A model generated the notes under the pieces. The model saw only the letters and a program-made list of their open reading frames with translations, had not been told where the DNA came from and made no database searches. A program made the translations under genes and the position numbers. From NCBI RefSeq assembly GCF_002920615.1, contig NZ_PQSU01000011.1, positions 1 through 64,000 on the forward strand: a DNA stretch of 64,000 bases, read 5' to 3'. Below are positions 43,155-52,246 of this stretch, piece after piece. How positions within the stretch are numbered: position 1 is the first letter of the stretch; each line of letters starts with the position of its first letter. The DNA is from Streptomyces sp. Ru62. Its GTDB lineage: Bacteria > Actinomycetota > Actinomycetes > Streptomycetales > Streptomycetaceae.

Positions 43155-46100
43155 ATGACGCGCATCGTCCGTCATCCACCAGGCAAGGAGCGGCCACGCA
43201 ACGCGCCGATGGCGACGCTGTACGCGAGACGGGCGTGGCGCCGGGTCAGACGATTCTTCATGGCCTACTGGCACCATCTGACCATCAGGTCGGAGGCCCG
43301 CCTCGACACCACCCGCCCCCGGAACTGGCGCAGATGGGCCTCGTACACCAACGTGGCCCGGGTTGTCTGGGCCCTTGCCGCGCTCGCCGTCCTCGCGTGG
43401 GTCGGCGAGGGCGTGTACATCCTGATCTCGCACCACACGACGGGGTTCGAGTCGTGGCGGAAGAACAACCAGGGCTTCGACGCCCTTCTCCGCTTCGTCG
43501 GTCCGGTCCTCTCCGCTTCGATCGCCGCCGCCCTCTTCCTGTTCTTCTGGTACTGGTGGACCAAGCGGCGCTACCTCGCGAAGGCGCGCAAGCACCCCCG
43601 CAAACTGGTGCCCACCGCCGGCCCCGACATCGCCGAGATCGTGGGCCGCGAGGAGATCGTCCGGGTCATCGCCCAACGACTGAGGCAGCGTGACACCCGC
43701 AGGCCGTATCTGCTCGTCGGTGGTGTGGGCACGGGCAAGACGGCCGTCCTGGTGCGGCTCACGGAACTGCTCGCCCGGCAGCACGCCGTTCCCGTGCCGA
43801 TCCGGCTGCGGGACGCCACCGGCGCCGATCTGAACTTCGAGCGCATGGCCAGGGAACGGTTCGCCGAGGAAGCGCCCCGCGGCATCCTGGCACGCACCAA
43901 GAACGACCGGGTCTGGCAGCAACTGCTCGCCGACGACAAGGTGGTCGTCATCGCCGACGGCCTGGAGGAGGCGGTCCTCGACGAGCGCCTCCAGGAGGAC
44001 AGGGACAACATCATCCGCCGGGCCATCGAGCGCGCCCACGAGGAGAAACTGCCGCTCGTCATCGCGTCCCGGCCGCACAGTCCGCTGGAGAGCACCCCCG
44101 CCGCGATCGTGGAGCTGGAACCGCTCAGCGAGGAGGAGGCGCTGTACTTCGTCGAGGCCCGGATCCCGGAGACGGACGAGCGCCGCGTCGACTGGATCGT
44201 GGAGACCGCCGAGGTCACGGAGTCGCCCATCTATCTGCAGATCGCCCGTGAACTGCACCACCACGGAGACCTGGAACGTGACCGTCCGCGCAACGACAAG
44301 GACCGGCTGGACACCCGTAGCTGGGACCGCAGCACGCTGCGGCTGTGGCTGCTGGAGACATGGGATCTCGCCGTGCGGGAGGGCCGACTGCGCGGGGACG
44401 TCGAGCTGGACCCGCGGGAGCGCCGCGACACGCTGGAGGTGGTCTCCGCGCTCGCCTGCACAGGACTGCTCCAGGACAAGCTGGAGGTCGGCTTCGCCGA
44501 GCTGCTGGACAACGACGTACACCCCGGTCCGGCCCGGCGGACTCGGGCCCGGGCGGAGCACCTGTGGGCCCAGAGACCACGTTTCGACCAGTACGACAAG
44601 CGAGGCAACGCCTTCACGGAGTGGCACCGGGAGCGGATCTGGGACACGCTCTGCGCCCATCTGAGCCAGGAACAGAGAGAGCGTCTGACCAAGGGCGACA
44701 TCGGCCGGTGCCAGACCGCGCTCGCCCACTTGGCGGCCAACGCGAACAAGCTCCAGCTGGTGGAGAGCTTCGAGAAGAGGGTGCGTTTTCCGCACAGCAT
44801 CATCCAGGCCTACTTCGGCTTCCGCCTGCTGCGGCACCTCGACGAGCGTGACGCCGGCGAGTTGATCAAGCAGGCGCTGCGGCCGCCGGGCCCCAGCCGC
44901 GAGCTGCTCATCGCCGCGGTGCTGCTCTCCCGTCACCGGGCGGCGAAGCTGTCGGCCAGGGGAGGCAGTATGGGGGCCGAATGGCAGAAGACCCGGGCCG
45001 AGCTGGTGCGGCGCGCCCCCGTGTACGGCCACCCCCTGGCCGAGCGGCTGTTCATGGCCGCGAACCACCGTGCCGACGATCCCAAGGCCCTCGACCTGTA
45101 CGCGGCGGCCCTGGAGGTCGACAGCGTGGAGCGCCGGCCACGGCTGCTGTGGGACATCGTCGAGCGGGTGCACAGCCGCTGGCCCCACATCAAGGGCGAC
45201 CGGCGCACCGTCGAGGACGCGAAGCTCGCACTGCTCAAGCAACTCGGCACGGCACTGCGCGCGGCCTCGGAGAAGACCGACACCATGCAGCTCTACGACC
45301 ACCTCTTCCACATCGGCAAGGCGGAGCCCTCGCACTCCGTACGCCTGGTGGTCGCCCAGGAGTTCGGCAGCGGCGGAAACGACGCGTTCGCCTTCATCCG
45401 GGACAAGATCGGCCTGAACACCGACCCCATCGGGGAGTACAACAACGAGGTCGACAAGCTGAGAGTCCACAAGAGGGACCGGTACCAGGACTGGACGGGG
45501 AGGATGCGGAAGGCGGTGGCCTCCCGTGCCTCCTCGCGGGACCAGTCGTCGGCGGAGGTCGATCGGCTCCAGGAGGAGCGGAAGGAGATCAAGCAGCAGT
45601 ACCGCAAGGCCCGCATCGAGCTGTCCAGGGAGTTCATGATGCGCGCCTGGATGCTCCCCATGCTGCTGGGCTCCGTCGACGACGCCCACCGTGACGAGGC
45701 CCGGGGCCGCCTGACCAAGTGGCTGCGCCACCTCGATCCGAAGGACACGCACGGCAGCCCCGACCTGCCCCTCCCGCTGGAGACCGCGCTGGCCCAGGGC
45801 TTCAAGTTCGCGGCCAACCGGCGCAAACGCCACCCTCACTCGTACCCGGGCAGCCGGGCCGATCTGATCCGGCAGGCGGAGACCGTGCTGCAGCAGTCAC
45901 GCTGCTGGTACACCCAGGTGATGCTGCTTCAGGCGCTGTGCCTGTGGGAGCTCCCGGACAGCGTCGGCCGTCATGAGAAGGACGCGGACTGCGCGGTGTT
46001 GCGGGAGGACGACGTCGACGGTTCCGGCGAACCGTCCCGGGCGATCGGTGGGAGCAACGCGGTGCAGACGGTGCAGCGCTGGCTGTCGATGGCGGGCACG

Positions 46101-46775
46101 GTGAACACGGTGCCCGGCTGGCCCGGCGGCAACGGCGACGCGCCCCGGCGGGTCCTGCATCCGTTCGTCGCCGAGGCGGGCGACCTGGTGGCCATGGCAC
46201 TGGAGACCGGACAGCCGGAACGCTTCCTCTGGATCGACGAGAAGACCGTCACCGACAACATCGGCTCGCGCACCGGAAACAACCGTGGCTACCGCAAGCA
46301 CAATCTGTGGATCCCGCCCTCCGCCGGCTGGAGCACCCTCGACGGCCGCGCCCAGCGCCTCGTCGCCGACGTGCTGATCATGCTGAACCTGGTCGAGCGG
46401 GACGGGTATCCGGGCGAGGTCGAGGAGCGCATGCTCCGCGCCGAGCGGCCGGGCATGCCGCTTCCGCCGTGCATCGGCACGAACCGCGACCCGCTACGGC
46501 CCGATCTGCGGCCCGGCACCGCCGCCCCGCCCCCGCCGGGCAGCGCCTGTCTGCCCGACTGCAAGTTCCAGCTCTGCCCGTACCCGCCCCGGGGCGGTGT
46601 CCCCCGGGGCGAGATCCGTGAGCCCTTCTGCCGCCAGCAGCAGGTCCTCCTGCCCGGTCCCATACGCCGCAAGCTGCCCCGGACCGTGCACCGCAAGACA
46701 CCCCCCTGGGTGAGCATGCGAGTCCGTGAACTGGACGGCTTCTGGGACGCGATGGCCGGGCGCACGCGTGACTGA
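43155..46775 (+). CDS. Membrane-anchored NACHT/STAND-type ATPase of unknown function
   Basis: A 1206-residue protein. A basic N-terminus is followed by two transmembrane helices (about 68-91 and 113-135), then a P-loop NTPase: Walker A GGVGTGKT (189-196), Walker B VVVIADGLEEA (263-273) with the DGLEE pattern of NACHT/STAND proteins, and sensor VIASRP (302-307). A long helical region without recognisable repeats makes up residues 400-1000. The C-terminal part carries a Cys cluster, C1132, C1136, C1141 and C1159, that could bind zinc. AAGGAG lies 9 bp before ATG 43155. STAND proteins often act as signal-induced switches in immunity or regulation; no effector domain is obvious. It stands alone between nrdAB and the symporter genes. 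Confidence 0.78.
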   Translation: MTRIVRHPPGKERPRNAPMATLYARRAWRRVRRFFMAYWHHLTIRSEARLDTTRPRNWRRWASYTNVARVVWALAALAVLAWVGEGVYILISHHTTGFESWRKNNQGFDALLRFVGPVLSASIAAALFLFFWYWWTKRRYLAKARKHPRKLVPTAGPDIAEIVGREEIVRVIAQRLRQRDTRRPYLLVGGVGTGKTAVLVRLTELLARQHAVPVPIRLRDATGADLNFERMARERFAEEAPRGILARTKNDRVWQQLLADDKVVVIADGLEEAVLDERLQEDRDNIIRRAIERAHEEKLPLVIASRPHSPLESTPAAIVELEPLSEEEALYFVEARIPETDERRVDWIVETAEVTESPIYLQIARELHHHGDLERDRPRNDKDRLDTRSWDRSTLRLWLLETWDLAVREGRLRGDVELDPRERRDTLEVVSALACTGLLQDKLEVGFAELLDNDVHPGPARRTRARAEHLWAQRPRFDQYDKRGNAFTEWHRERIWDTLCAHLSQEQRERLTKGDIGRCQTALAHLAANANKLQLVESFEKRVRFPHSIIQAYFGFRLLRHLDERDAGELIKQALRPPGPSRELLIAAVLLSRHRAAKLSARGGSMGAEWQKTRAELVRRAPVYGHPLAERLFMAANHRADDPKALDLYAAALEVDSVERRPRLLWDIVERVHSRWPHIKGDRRTVEDAKLALLKQLGTALRAASEKTDTMQLYDHLFHIGKAEPSHSVRLVVAQEFGSGGNDAFAFIRDKIGLNTDPIGEYNNEVDKLRVHKRDRYQDWTGRMRKAVASRASSRDQSSAEVDRLQEERKEIKQQYRKARIELSREFMMRAWMLPMLLGSVDDAHRDEARGRLTKWLRHLDPKDTHGSPDLPLPLETALAQGFKFAANRRKRHPHSYPGSRADLIRQAETVLQQSRCWYTQVMLLQALCLWELPDSVGRHEKDADCAVLREDDVDGSGEPSRAIGGSNAVQTVQRWLSMAGTVNTVPGWPGGNGDAPRRVLHPFVAEAGDLVAMALETGQPERFLWIDEKTVTDNIGSRTGNNRGYRKHNLWIPPSAGWSTLDGRAQRLVADVLIMLNLVERDGYPGEVEERMLRAERPGMPLPPCIGTNRDPLRPDLRPGTAAPPPPGSACLPDCKFQLCPYPPRGGVPRGEIREPFCRQQQVLLPGPIRRKLPRTVHRKTPPWVSMRVRELDGFWDAMAGRTRD

Positions 46776-46795
46776 GCGCCCGGCCGGGACGTGGG

Positions 46796-48424
46796 CTAGT
46801 GAGCGCTGCCCGCGGTGGCCGGCGGCAGCTCCACCTGGACACCGGGGTCGCCGGCGTCCGCCGTGTAGTCCTCCGGCTTGGTCTCGTCGATGCCCTCGGG
46901 GGCCTTCACGGCCTTCAGCACGACGGTGAGGACCACGGTCACCAGGACGTTCAGGACGAACGCCGTCAGACCGATGTAGCCGATCTCCCCGATGCCGGGG
47001 ATCTCCTTGGCGTTGCCGCCGAAGTGCTTCTGCGTCGGCGAGGCGATGCCGTAGGCCGCGGCCGTGCCGTAGATCATGCCGACCGCCCAGCCGGCGATGA
47101 GCGCCCAGCGGTGGAACCAGCGGGTGAACAGGCCACCCACCAGTGCCGGGAAGGTCTGCAGGATCCAGATGCCACCCAGGAGCTGGAAGTTGATGGCGAC
47201 CGTCTTGTCCATGGTGAGGACGAAGACCAGCGCGCCGACCTTCACCAGCAGCGAGACCAGCTTGGAGACCTTGGTCTCCTGCTCCGCCGTCGCGTCGGGC
47301 TTGATGAAGTCCTTGTAGATGTTGCGGGTGAAGAGGTTGGCCGCCGCGATGGACATGATCGCCGCCGGGACCAGCGCGCCGATGCCGATCGCCGCGAACG
47401 CCACGCCCGCGAACCAGTCCGGGAACATGTCCTCGAACAGCTGCGGGATGGCTAGCTGGCCGTTGGTGACCTTCACGCCGGCCGCGATCGCCATGAAGCC
47501 CAGCAGCGCCAGCAGACCCAGCATGAGGGAGTACAGCGGCAGGATCGTGGTGTTGCGGCGGATCACCTCACGGCTCCTGGACGACAGGGTCGCGGTGATC
47601 GAGTGCGGGTACATGAACAGCGCGAGCGCGGAGCCGAGCGCCAGCGTGGCGTACGTCCACTGGCTAGCCTCCCCCGGCGCCAGCGCCCCGCGCGGCTTGC
47701 CGGTGGCCGGATTCACCTGGCTGAACGCCTCGCCCGCCTTGGCGAAGATGTCGTCGAACCCGCCCAGCTTGATCGGGATGTAGATGATCGCCACCGCGAT
47801 GACGATGTAGATCAGGGTGTCCTTGACGAACGCGATCAGGGCGGGGGCGCGCAGACCGGACGAGTAGGTGTAGGCCGCCAGCACACCGAAGGCGATGAGC
47901 AGCGGCAGGTCCTTCACGAACCAGTTGGTGTTCTCGCCGCCGCCGACGCCCATCACGTCCAGCACCGCCTGGATGCCGACGAGCTGGAGCGCGATGTACG
48001 GCATCGTCGCCAGGATGCCGGTCACCGCCACCGCCAGCGACAGGCCCTTCGAGCCGAACCGGCCGCGCACGAAGTCCGACGTGGTCACGTAGCCGTGCTT
48101 GTGCGAGACCGACCACAGACGGGGCAGGAAGGTGAAGATCAGCGGGTACACCAGGATCGTGTACGGCACCGCGAAGAACCCGGCCGCCCCCGCCGCGTAG
48201 ATCGCCGCCGGTACGGCGACGAAGGTGTACGCCGTGTACAGGTCACCGCCGAGCAGGAACCAGGTGATCCAGGTGCCGAAAGACCGGCCGCCCAGACCCC
48301 ATTCGTCCAGGGAGTGCTCGTTCTCGGCCCTGCGCCAGCGCGCGGCCAGGAAGCCCATGACCGTGACGGCCAGGAAGAAGAAGATGAAGACGCCGAGCGC
48401 GACGCCGTTGACGCCGTCCTTCAC
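46796..48424 (-). CDS. Sodium:solute symporter (MctP-like)
   Basis: A 542-residue member of the sodium/solute symporter family with about thirteen transmembrane helices. Family features include the GGRSFGTWITWFLLGGDLYTAY segment in the first helices and FMYPHSITATLSSRS. It resembles bacterial monocarboxylate or acetate permeases; the exact substrate is unknown. The C-terminal 40 residues are acidic and soluble. It overlaps the upstream DUF3311 gene by 4 bp, the usual pairing for this subgroup. Confidence 0.9.
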   Translation of the reverse strand: MKDGVNGVALGVFIFFFLAVTVMGFLAARWRRAENEHSLDEWGLGGRSFGTWITWFLLGGDLYTAYTFVAVPAAIYAAGAAGFFAVPYTILVYPLIFTFLPRLWSVSHKHGYVTTSDFVRGRFGSKGLSLAVAVTGILATMPYIALQLVGIQAVLDVMGVGGGENTNWFVKDLPLLIAFGVLAAYTYSSGLRAPALIAFVKDTLIYIVIAVAIIYIPIKLGGFDDIFAKAGEAFSQVNPATGKPRGALAPGEASQWTYATLALGSALALFMYPHSITATLSSRSREVIRRNTTILPLYSLMLGLLALLGFMAIAAGVKVTNGQLAIPQLFEDMFPDWFAGVAFAAIGIGALVPAAIMSIAAANLFTRNIYKDFIKPDATAEQETKVSKLVSLLVKVGALVFVLTMDKTVAINFQLLGGIWILQTFPALVGGLFTRWFHRWALIAGWAVGMIYGTAAAYGIASPTQKHFGGNAKEIPGIGEIGYIGLTAFVLNVLVTVVLTVVLKAVKAPEGIDETKPEDYTADAGDPGVQVELPPATAGSAH

Positions 48425-48684
48425 TTCACCGCACCCCCGTTCGCGTCCTTGCGGGCACGCTGGTCACGCTTCCAGAGCTGGTGCGCCAGAATCGTGAGCG
48501 CGGTGGAGATCAGCACCCAGAGCATCTGGTACCAGTAGAAGAACGGGATCCCGATGAACGTGGGATCCGTCTTGGCGTACGAGCCGACCCACAGCATCGC
48601 CACGAAGGGCGCGACGAGACACAGGGCGATGATCACCCGGACCGGTGTCACCACCGGTGGTCTCACTTCAGGCGTTTCCGACAT
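48421..48684 (-). CDS. DUF3311 small membrane protein
   Basis: An 87-residue protein with two transmembrane helices (VRVIIALCLVAPFVAMLWVGSY and FFYWYQMLWVLISTALTILAH) and a basic tail (KRDQRARKD). DUF3311 proteins are encoded next to sodium:solute symporters and probably act as small accessory subunits. The stop overlaps the symporter start. Confidence 0.88.
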   Translation of the reverse strand: MSETPEVRPPVVTPVRVIIALCLVAPFVAMLWVGSYAKTDPTFIGIPFFYWYQMLWVLISTALTILAHQLWKRDQRARKDANGGAVK

Positions 48685-48821
48685 GCCACGGCTCCGTCCC
48701 CTCGCTGATCACCTGTGTAATGAGCAGGCAATCTAGGTGACGGTGTCGCGGGAGTGGAAGACCTCGTCCGCATATCGGTATATCGATTCAGCGAACGTAC
48801 CGGGCACGGGTCGGGCGGCGC

Positions 48822-49583
48822 CTACTCCGCCGGCCGCTTGAGCCGGGCCACGAACTTGTACCGGTCCCCGCGGTAGACCGAGCGCACCCACTCCACCGGC
48901 TTGCCCTCGCGGTCCAGCGAGTGCCGGGAGAGCATCAGCATCGGCAGGCCCACGTCGGTGCCGAGCAGTCCCGCCTCGCGCGGCGTGGCCAGGGAGGTCT
49001 CGATGGTCTCCTCGGCCTCGGCGAGGTGGACGTCGTACACCTCGGCGAGCGCTGTGTACAGGGAGGTGTACTTCACCAGCGAGCGCCTGAGGGCCGGGAA
49101 GCGCTTGGCCGACAGATGGGTGGTCTCGATGGCCATCGGCTCGCCGTTGGCCATGCGCAGCCGCTCGATGCGCAGCACGCGCCCGCCGGCCGTGATGTCG
49201 AGCAGCTCGGCGAGCCGGTCGTCGGCGGTGACGTACCCGATGTCCAGCAGCTGTGAGGTCGGCTCCAGGCCCTGGGCGCGCATGTCCTCCGTGTAGGAGG
49301 TGAGCTGCAGCGCCTGCGAGACCTTGGGCTTGGCCACGAAGGTGCCCTTGCCCTGGATGCGTTCGAGCCGGCCCTCCACGACCAGTTCCTGAAGGGCCTG
49401 GCGCACCGTGGTGCGGGAGGTGTCGAACTCGGCGGCCAGCGTGCGCTCGGGCGGGACCGGGGTGCCCGGCGCCTGCGTCTCCGTCATGTCGAGCAGGTGC
49501 TTCTTCAAGCGGTAGTACTTCGGCACGCGCGCGGTACGGGTGGTGCCGGCCTCGTTCTCCGCACTGCTGACGTCGGTGCTCAT
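48822..49583 (-). CDS. dasR: GntR/HutC-family regulator DasR
   Basis: A 253-residue regulator that closely resembles S. coelicolor DasR as recalled. The N-terminal winged helix is ERTLAAEFDTSRTTVRQAL, and the C-terminal UTRA effector domain binds amino-sugar phosphates (YTEDMRAQGLEPTSQLL, ALAEVYDVHLAEAEETIE). It represses N-acetylglucosamine uptake and use, chitinases and antibiotic genes until glucosamine-6-phosphate accumulates. ATG 49583 (MSTDVSS) is preceded by GGGAAGG. A DasR-type site lies at 49720-49735 near its own promoter, so autoregulation is likely. Confidence 0.96.
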   Translation of the reverse strand: MSTDVSSAENEAGTTRTARVPKYYRLKKHLLDMTETQAPGTPVPPERTLAAEFDTSRTTVRQALQELVVEGRLERIQGKGTFVAKPKVSQALQLTSYTEDMRAQGLEPTSQLLDIGYVTADDRLAELLDITAGGRVLRIERLRMANGEPMAIETTHLSAKRFPALRRSLVKYTSLYTALAEVYDVHLAEAEETIETSLATPREAGLLGTDVGLPMLMLSRHSLDREGKPVEWVRSVYRGDRYKFVARLKRPAE

Positions 49584-49699
49584 GCTCTGCCTTCCCGGCT
49601 CCTGATGCCGAAAGCGACCGACATCCCCATCGGCCACGGCTCACATCGTGGCACGGGTTGTCGTGTCAGCACTCCACCCGCACGCTCCGTGATCTCCTC

Positions 49700-49735
49700 T
49701 ATATACCGTTGCGCCCGCTGTTGGTCTAGTCCATC
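49700..49735 (-). promoter_or_regulatory. dasR promoter region with DasR-type operator (dre)
   Basis: The core TTGGTCTAGTCCAT at 49721-49734 matches the dre consensus centred on TGGTCTAGACCA with one change. On the minus strand a TATATA-type -10 box lies at about 49700-49706, so the operator would cover the -35 region. Confidence 0.7.
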
Positions 49736-49812
49736 GGGAGGGTGAGCCCGGCGGGAGCCCGTGGGGCGGGGGCCCGTGGGACCCGCGGCGCCCTCCCGTC
49801 GGGCGCTGCGGG

Positions 49813-50598
49813 CTAGAGCCCCTGCCAGTCCGGCTTGTTGGCGTAGGTGTGCCGGAAGTAGTCGGCCAGCTTCAGCTTGGACGCGGCGGCCTCGTCGGCG
49901 ACCACCGTGGCGTGCGGGTGGAGCTGGAGCGCGGAGGCCGGGCAGACGGCCGCGACGGGGCCCTCGACGGTCGCGGCGACCGCGTCCGACTTGCCCTCGC
50001 CGGTCGCCAGCAGCACCAGGTGGCGGGCCTCCAGGATCGTCCCGATGCCCTGGGTGATGACGTGGTGCGGGACCTGCTCGATGTCGCCGTCGAAGAAGCG
50101 GGCGTTGTCGATGCGGGTCTGCTCGGTCAGCGTCTTGATGCGGGTGCGCGAGGCGAGCGAGGAGCACGGTTCGTTGAACCCGATGTGCCCGTCGGTCCCG
50201 ATGCCGAGCAGTTGCAGGTCCACGCCGCCGGCCTCGGCGAGCGCGCGGTCGTACGCCTCGCACGCCGCCTGGACGTCCTCCGCCGTGCCGTCCGGCCCCA
50301 TGAACGCCTCCATGCCCACGCCCAGCGGCTCCAGCACCTCGCGGCGCAGCACGGAGCGGTAGGACTCGGGGTGGTCGGCGGGCAGCCCCACGTACTCGTC
50401 GAGCTGGGCGATCCGCGCCCGTGAGGCGTCCACGGCGCCGGAGCGCACCTTGGCTGCCAGCGCCTGGTAGATGGGCAGCGGGGTGGAGCCGGTGGCCACG
50501 CCGAGCAGGGCGTCGGGCTTGCGTCGCAGCAGCTGTGCCATGGCCTCGGCGATCAGCTCGCCGCCCGCCGCGGCGTCCGGAACGATGACAACTTCCAC
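49813..50598 (-). CDS. nagB: Glucosamine-6-phosphate deaminase
   Basis: A 261-residue NagB that converts glucosamine-6-phosphate to fructose-6-phosphate and ammonia. Motifs visible are GVATGSTPLPIY, AQLDEYVGL, LLGIGTDGHIGFNEP (catalytic Asp/His region) and VITQGIGTI. GTG 50598 (VEVVIVPDA) is chosen; the frame upstream is Pro-rich shadow. A DasR-type operator sits about 40 bp upstream, so it belongs to the DasR regulon. Its substrate is also the DasR ligand, closing a control loop with the neighbouring dasR. Confidence 0.95.
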   Translation of the reverse strand: MEVVIVPDAAAGGELIAEAMAQLLRRKPDALLGVATGSTPLPIYQALAAKVRSGAVDASRARIAQLDEYVGLPADHPESYRSVLRREVLEPLGVGMEAFMGPDGTAEDVQAACEAYDRALAEAGGVDLQLLGIGTDGHIGFNEPCSSLASRTRIKTLTEQTRIDNARFFDGDIEQVPHHVITQGIGTILEARHLVLLATGEGKSDAVAATVEGPVAAVCPASALQLHPHATVVADEAAASKLKLADYFRHTYANKPDWQGL

Positions 50599-50638
50599 GC
50601 TGGGCCTGCCGTTCTGAAGAGGGCTCTGTGCGTCTCTA

Positions 50639-50654
50639 TGTGGTTTAGACCAAT
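50639..50654 (-). promoter_or_regulatory. DasR-type operator (dre) of nagB
   Basis: TGTGGTTTAGACCAAT matches the dre core TGGTCTAGACCA at 11 of 12 positions and lies about 40 bp upstream of the nagB start. Confidence 0.85.
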
Positions 50655-50672
50655 CTAACAGTATCGGCGTTC

Positions 50673-50742
50673 GGGGGCGCGGGGAAGACGGGCGGGGGCG
50701 GGGAGGGGCGCACGGAAGGAGGGGAGGGGGAGGGGCGGGGAG
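50673..50742 (+). other. G-rich tract with quadruplex-forming potential
   Basis: About 70 bases on the plus strand hold many runs of three to five G separated by short loops (for example GGGGAAGACGGGCGGGGGCG). It lies between the nagB operator and the end of the SDR gene. Intramolecular quadruplex formation is possible; no function is implied. Confidence 0.45.
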
Positions 50743-50770
50743 AGGCCGCGGAGCCGTCACCGGGGAGCTC

Positions 50771-51523
50771 TCAGGTGAGGGAGCCTCCCGTGGCGTCCAG
50801 CCAGTGCCCGGTCACCCAGCGGCCGTCCTCCGAGACCAGGAAGGCCACCGCGTCGGCGATGTCCGCCGGCGTGCCCACCCGGCCCAGCGCCGAGTAGCCG
50901 GCCGCCCGCTGCCACGCCTCGTCGCTCGCGCGCAGCCAGGCGGCGTTGACGTCGGTGTCCACGATGCCGGGCGCCACCGAGTTCACCGTGATCCCGCGGG
51001 GGCCGAGCATCTTGGACAGGTCCCGGGTGAAGACGTCCAGGGCCGCCTTCGTCATCGAGTACGCCATCAGGTCGGGCATCGCGGCGGTCCGGGAGAGGCC
51101 GGACGATATGGTCACGACCCGCCCGCCGTCCCGCAGCCGCCGAGCTCCGAGCCGGGTGAGGAAGAACGGGGCCTTCACGTTGACCGCGAAGAGCCGGTCG
51201 TACTCCTCCTCGTCGATCTCCGCGAACGGGCGGGTGGTGCCGATGCCGGCGTTGTGCACGAGGATGTCCAGCCCGTGCGCGTGCCGGTCGAACTCCGCCC
51301 ACAGTCGCTCCGCGTCCCCGGGTGTCCCCAGCTCCACCCCGAGCGGGAACGCCGAGCCGCCGGCGGCCTCGATCGCCGCGACCGTCTCCTTCGCGGCGGT
51401 CTCGTCGCGCCCGTAGTGCACCGCCACCCGCGCCCCGTCGCGTCCCAGCCGTTCGGCGATCCCCCGCCCGATGCCCCGGCTCGCGCCCGTGACCAGTGCC
51501 GTCTTCCCCCTGAGCACGCCCAT
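50771..51523 (-). CDS. Short-chain dehydrogenase/reductase (classical SDR)
   Basis: A 250-residue classical SDR. The cofactor loop is TGASRGIG (residues 13-20), with NAG at VHNAGIG, catalytic Ser in VVTISSG, and the Y-x3-K pair in AYSMTKAAL. Basic residues after the second strand (HYGRDE) suggest NADP(H). It is divergent from a TetR regulator with paired operator-like sites in the 84-bp gap, so it is probably inducible by that regulator's ligand. Substrate unknown. Confidence 0.9.
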   Translation of the reverse strand: MGVLRGKTALVTGASRGIGRGIAERLGRDGARVAVHYGRDETAAKETVAAIEAAGGSAFPLGVELGTPGDAERLWAEFDRHAHGLDILVHNAGIGTTRPFAEIDEEEYDRLFAVNVKAPFFLTRLGARRLRDGGRVVTISSGLSRTAAMPDLMAYSMTKAALDVFTRDLSKMLGPRGITVNSVAPGIVDTDVNAAWLRASDEAWQRAAGYSALGRVGTPADIADAVAFLVSEDGRWVTGHWLDATGGSLT

Positions 51524-51538
51524 GTCTGACCCTCCAGA

Positions 51539-51607
51539 TTTGTCTAACGGTCGCTACAAAAAAACCGTACACCACCCCGCCGACAATTTTCTAGGGGGCG
51601 CTATAAA
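51539..51607. promoter_or_regulatory. Paired operator-like repeats between SDR and TetR genes
   Basis: Two 22-bp elements at 51539-51560 and 51586-51607 share CGCTAYAAA right halves and TTNTCTA left halves. In the second, TTTTCTAG (51587-51594) and CTATAAAA (51601-51608) form near-perfect inverted arms. One site faces each divergent promoter, as expected for TetR control of both genes. Confidence 0.55.
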
Positions 51608-52246
51608 ATGGCCGTCATGACGACGGGTCAGGACACACGGGCGCACGGCGGCACGGGCCGGACGCGGGGCAGGCCGCGCTCCTTCGACCGGGCCACCGCG
51701 CTGGAGAAGGCGCTGATGGCCTTCTGGGAGCGCGGGTACGAGGCCACCTCGGTCTCCGACCTCACCCGGCTCATGGGCATCGGCGCGCCCAGTCTGTACG
51801 CGGCCTTCGGCGACAAGCGGACCCTCTTCGACGAGGTCGTCCGGGTCTACGCGGGCTCGCACGGCGCCTTCACCGACCGCGCCCTGGCCGAGGAGTCCAC
51901 GGCCCGGGCGGGCGTCGCCCGCATGCTCCGCGAGGCCGCCGCCGAGTACACCGACCCCGCCCACCCGCACGGCTGCCTGATCGTCCACGCGGCCACCAAC
52001 TGCACCAGCCCCGAGGTGGAGACGCTGCTGCGGGACATGCGCAACGCCAACATCGCCGCCGTCGAAGACCGGATCCGGGCGGACGTCGCGGCCGGGCTGC
52101 TGCCGGCCGGCACCGACGCCGCCGCCCTCGCCCGGCACACCGGCGCGATGATCCAGGGCATGTCCCAGCAGGCCCGCGACGGCGCACGCCGGGAGGAACT
52201 GGAAGCACTCGCGGAAATTGCCATGGCCGTCTGGCCCCACGACTGA
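51608..52246 (+). CDS. TetR-family transcriptional regulator
   Basis: A 212-residue TetR-type repressor. Its helix-turn-helix reads YEATSVSDLTRLMGIGAPSLY followed by AAFGDKRTLF, placing it near the YxaF/AcrR-like group, with a C-terminal ligand domain containing one Cys (CTSPEVETLL). Start at ATG 51608; ATG 51617 (MTTGQD) is an alternative that would spare the operator overlap. Divergent from the SDR gene it most likely controls. Confidence 0.88.
   Translation: MAVMTTGQDTRAHGGTGRTRGRPRSFDRATALEKALMAFWERGYEATSVSDLTRLMGIGAPSLYAAFGDKRTLFDEVVRVYAGSHGAFTDRALAEESTARAGVARMLREAAAEYTDPAHPHGCLIVHAATNCTSPEVETLLRDMRNANIAAVEDRIRADVAAGLLPAGTDAAALARHTGAMIQGMSQQARDGARREELEALAEIAMAVWPHD

Noticed and set aside
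42918..45839. A 973-codon minus-strand open frame opposite the NACHT-type gene.
   Set aside because: Composition is shadow-like (Val/Gly/Leu/Arg-rich, no domain), while the plus frame has an ordered ATPase and a Shine-Dalgarno.
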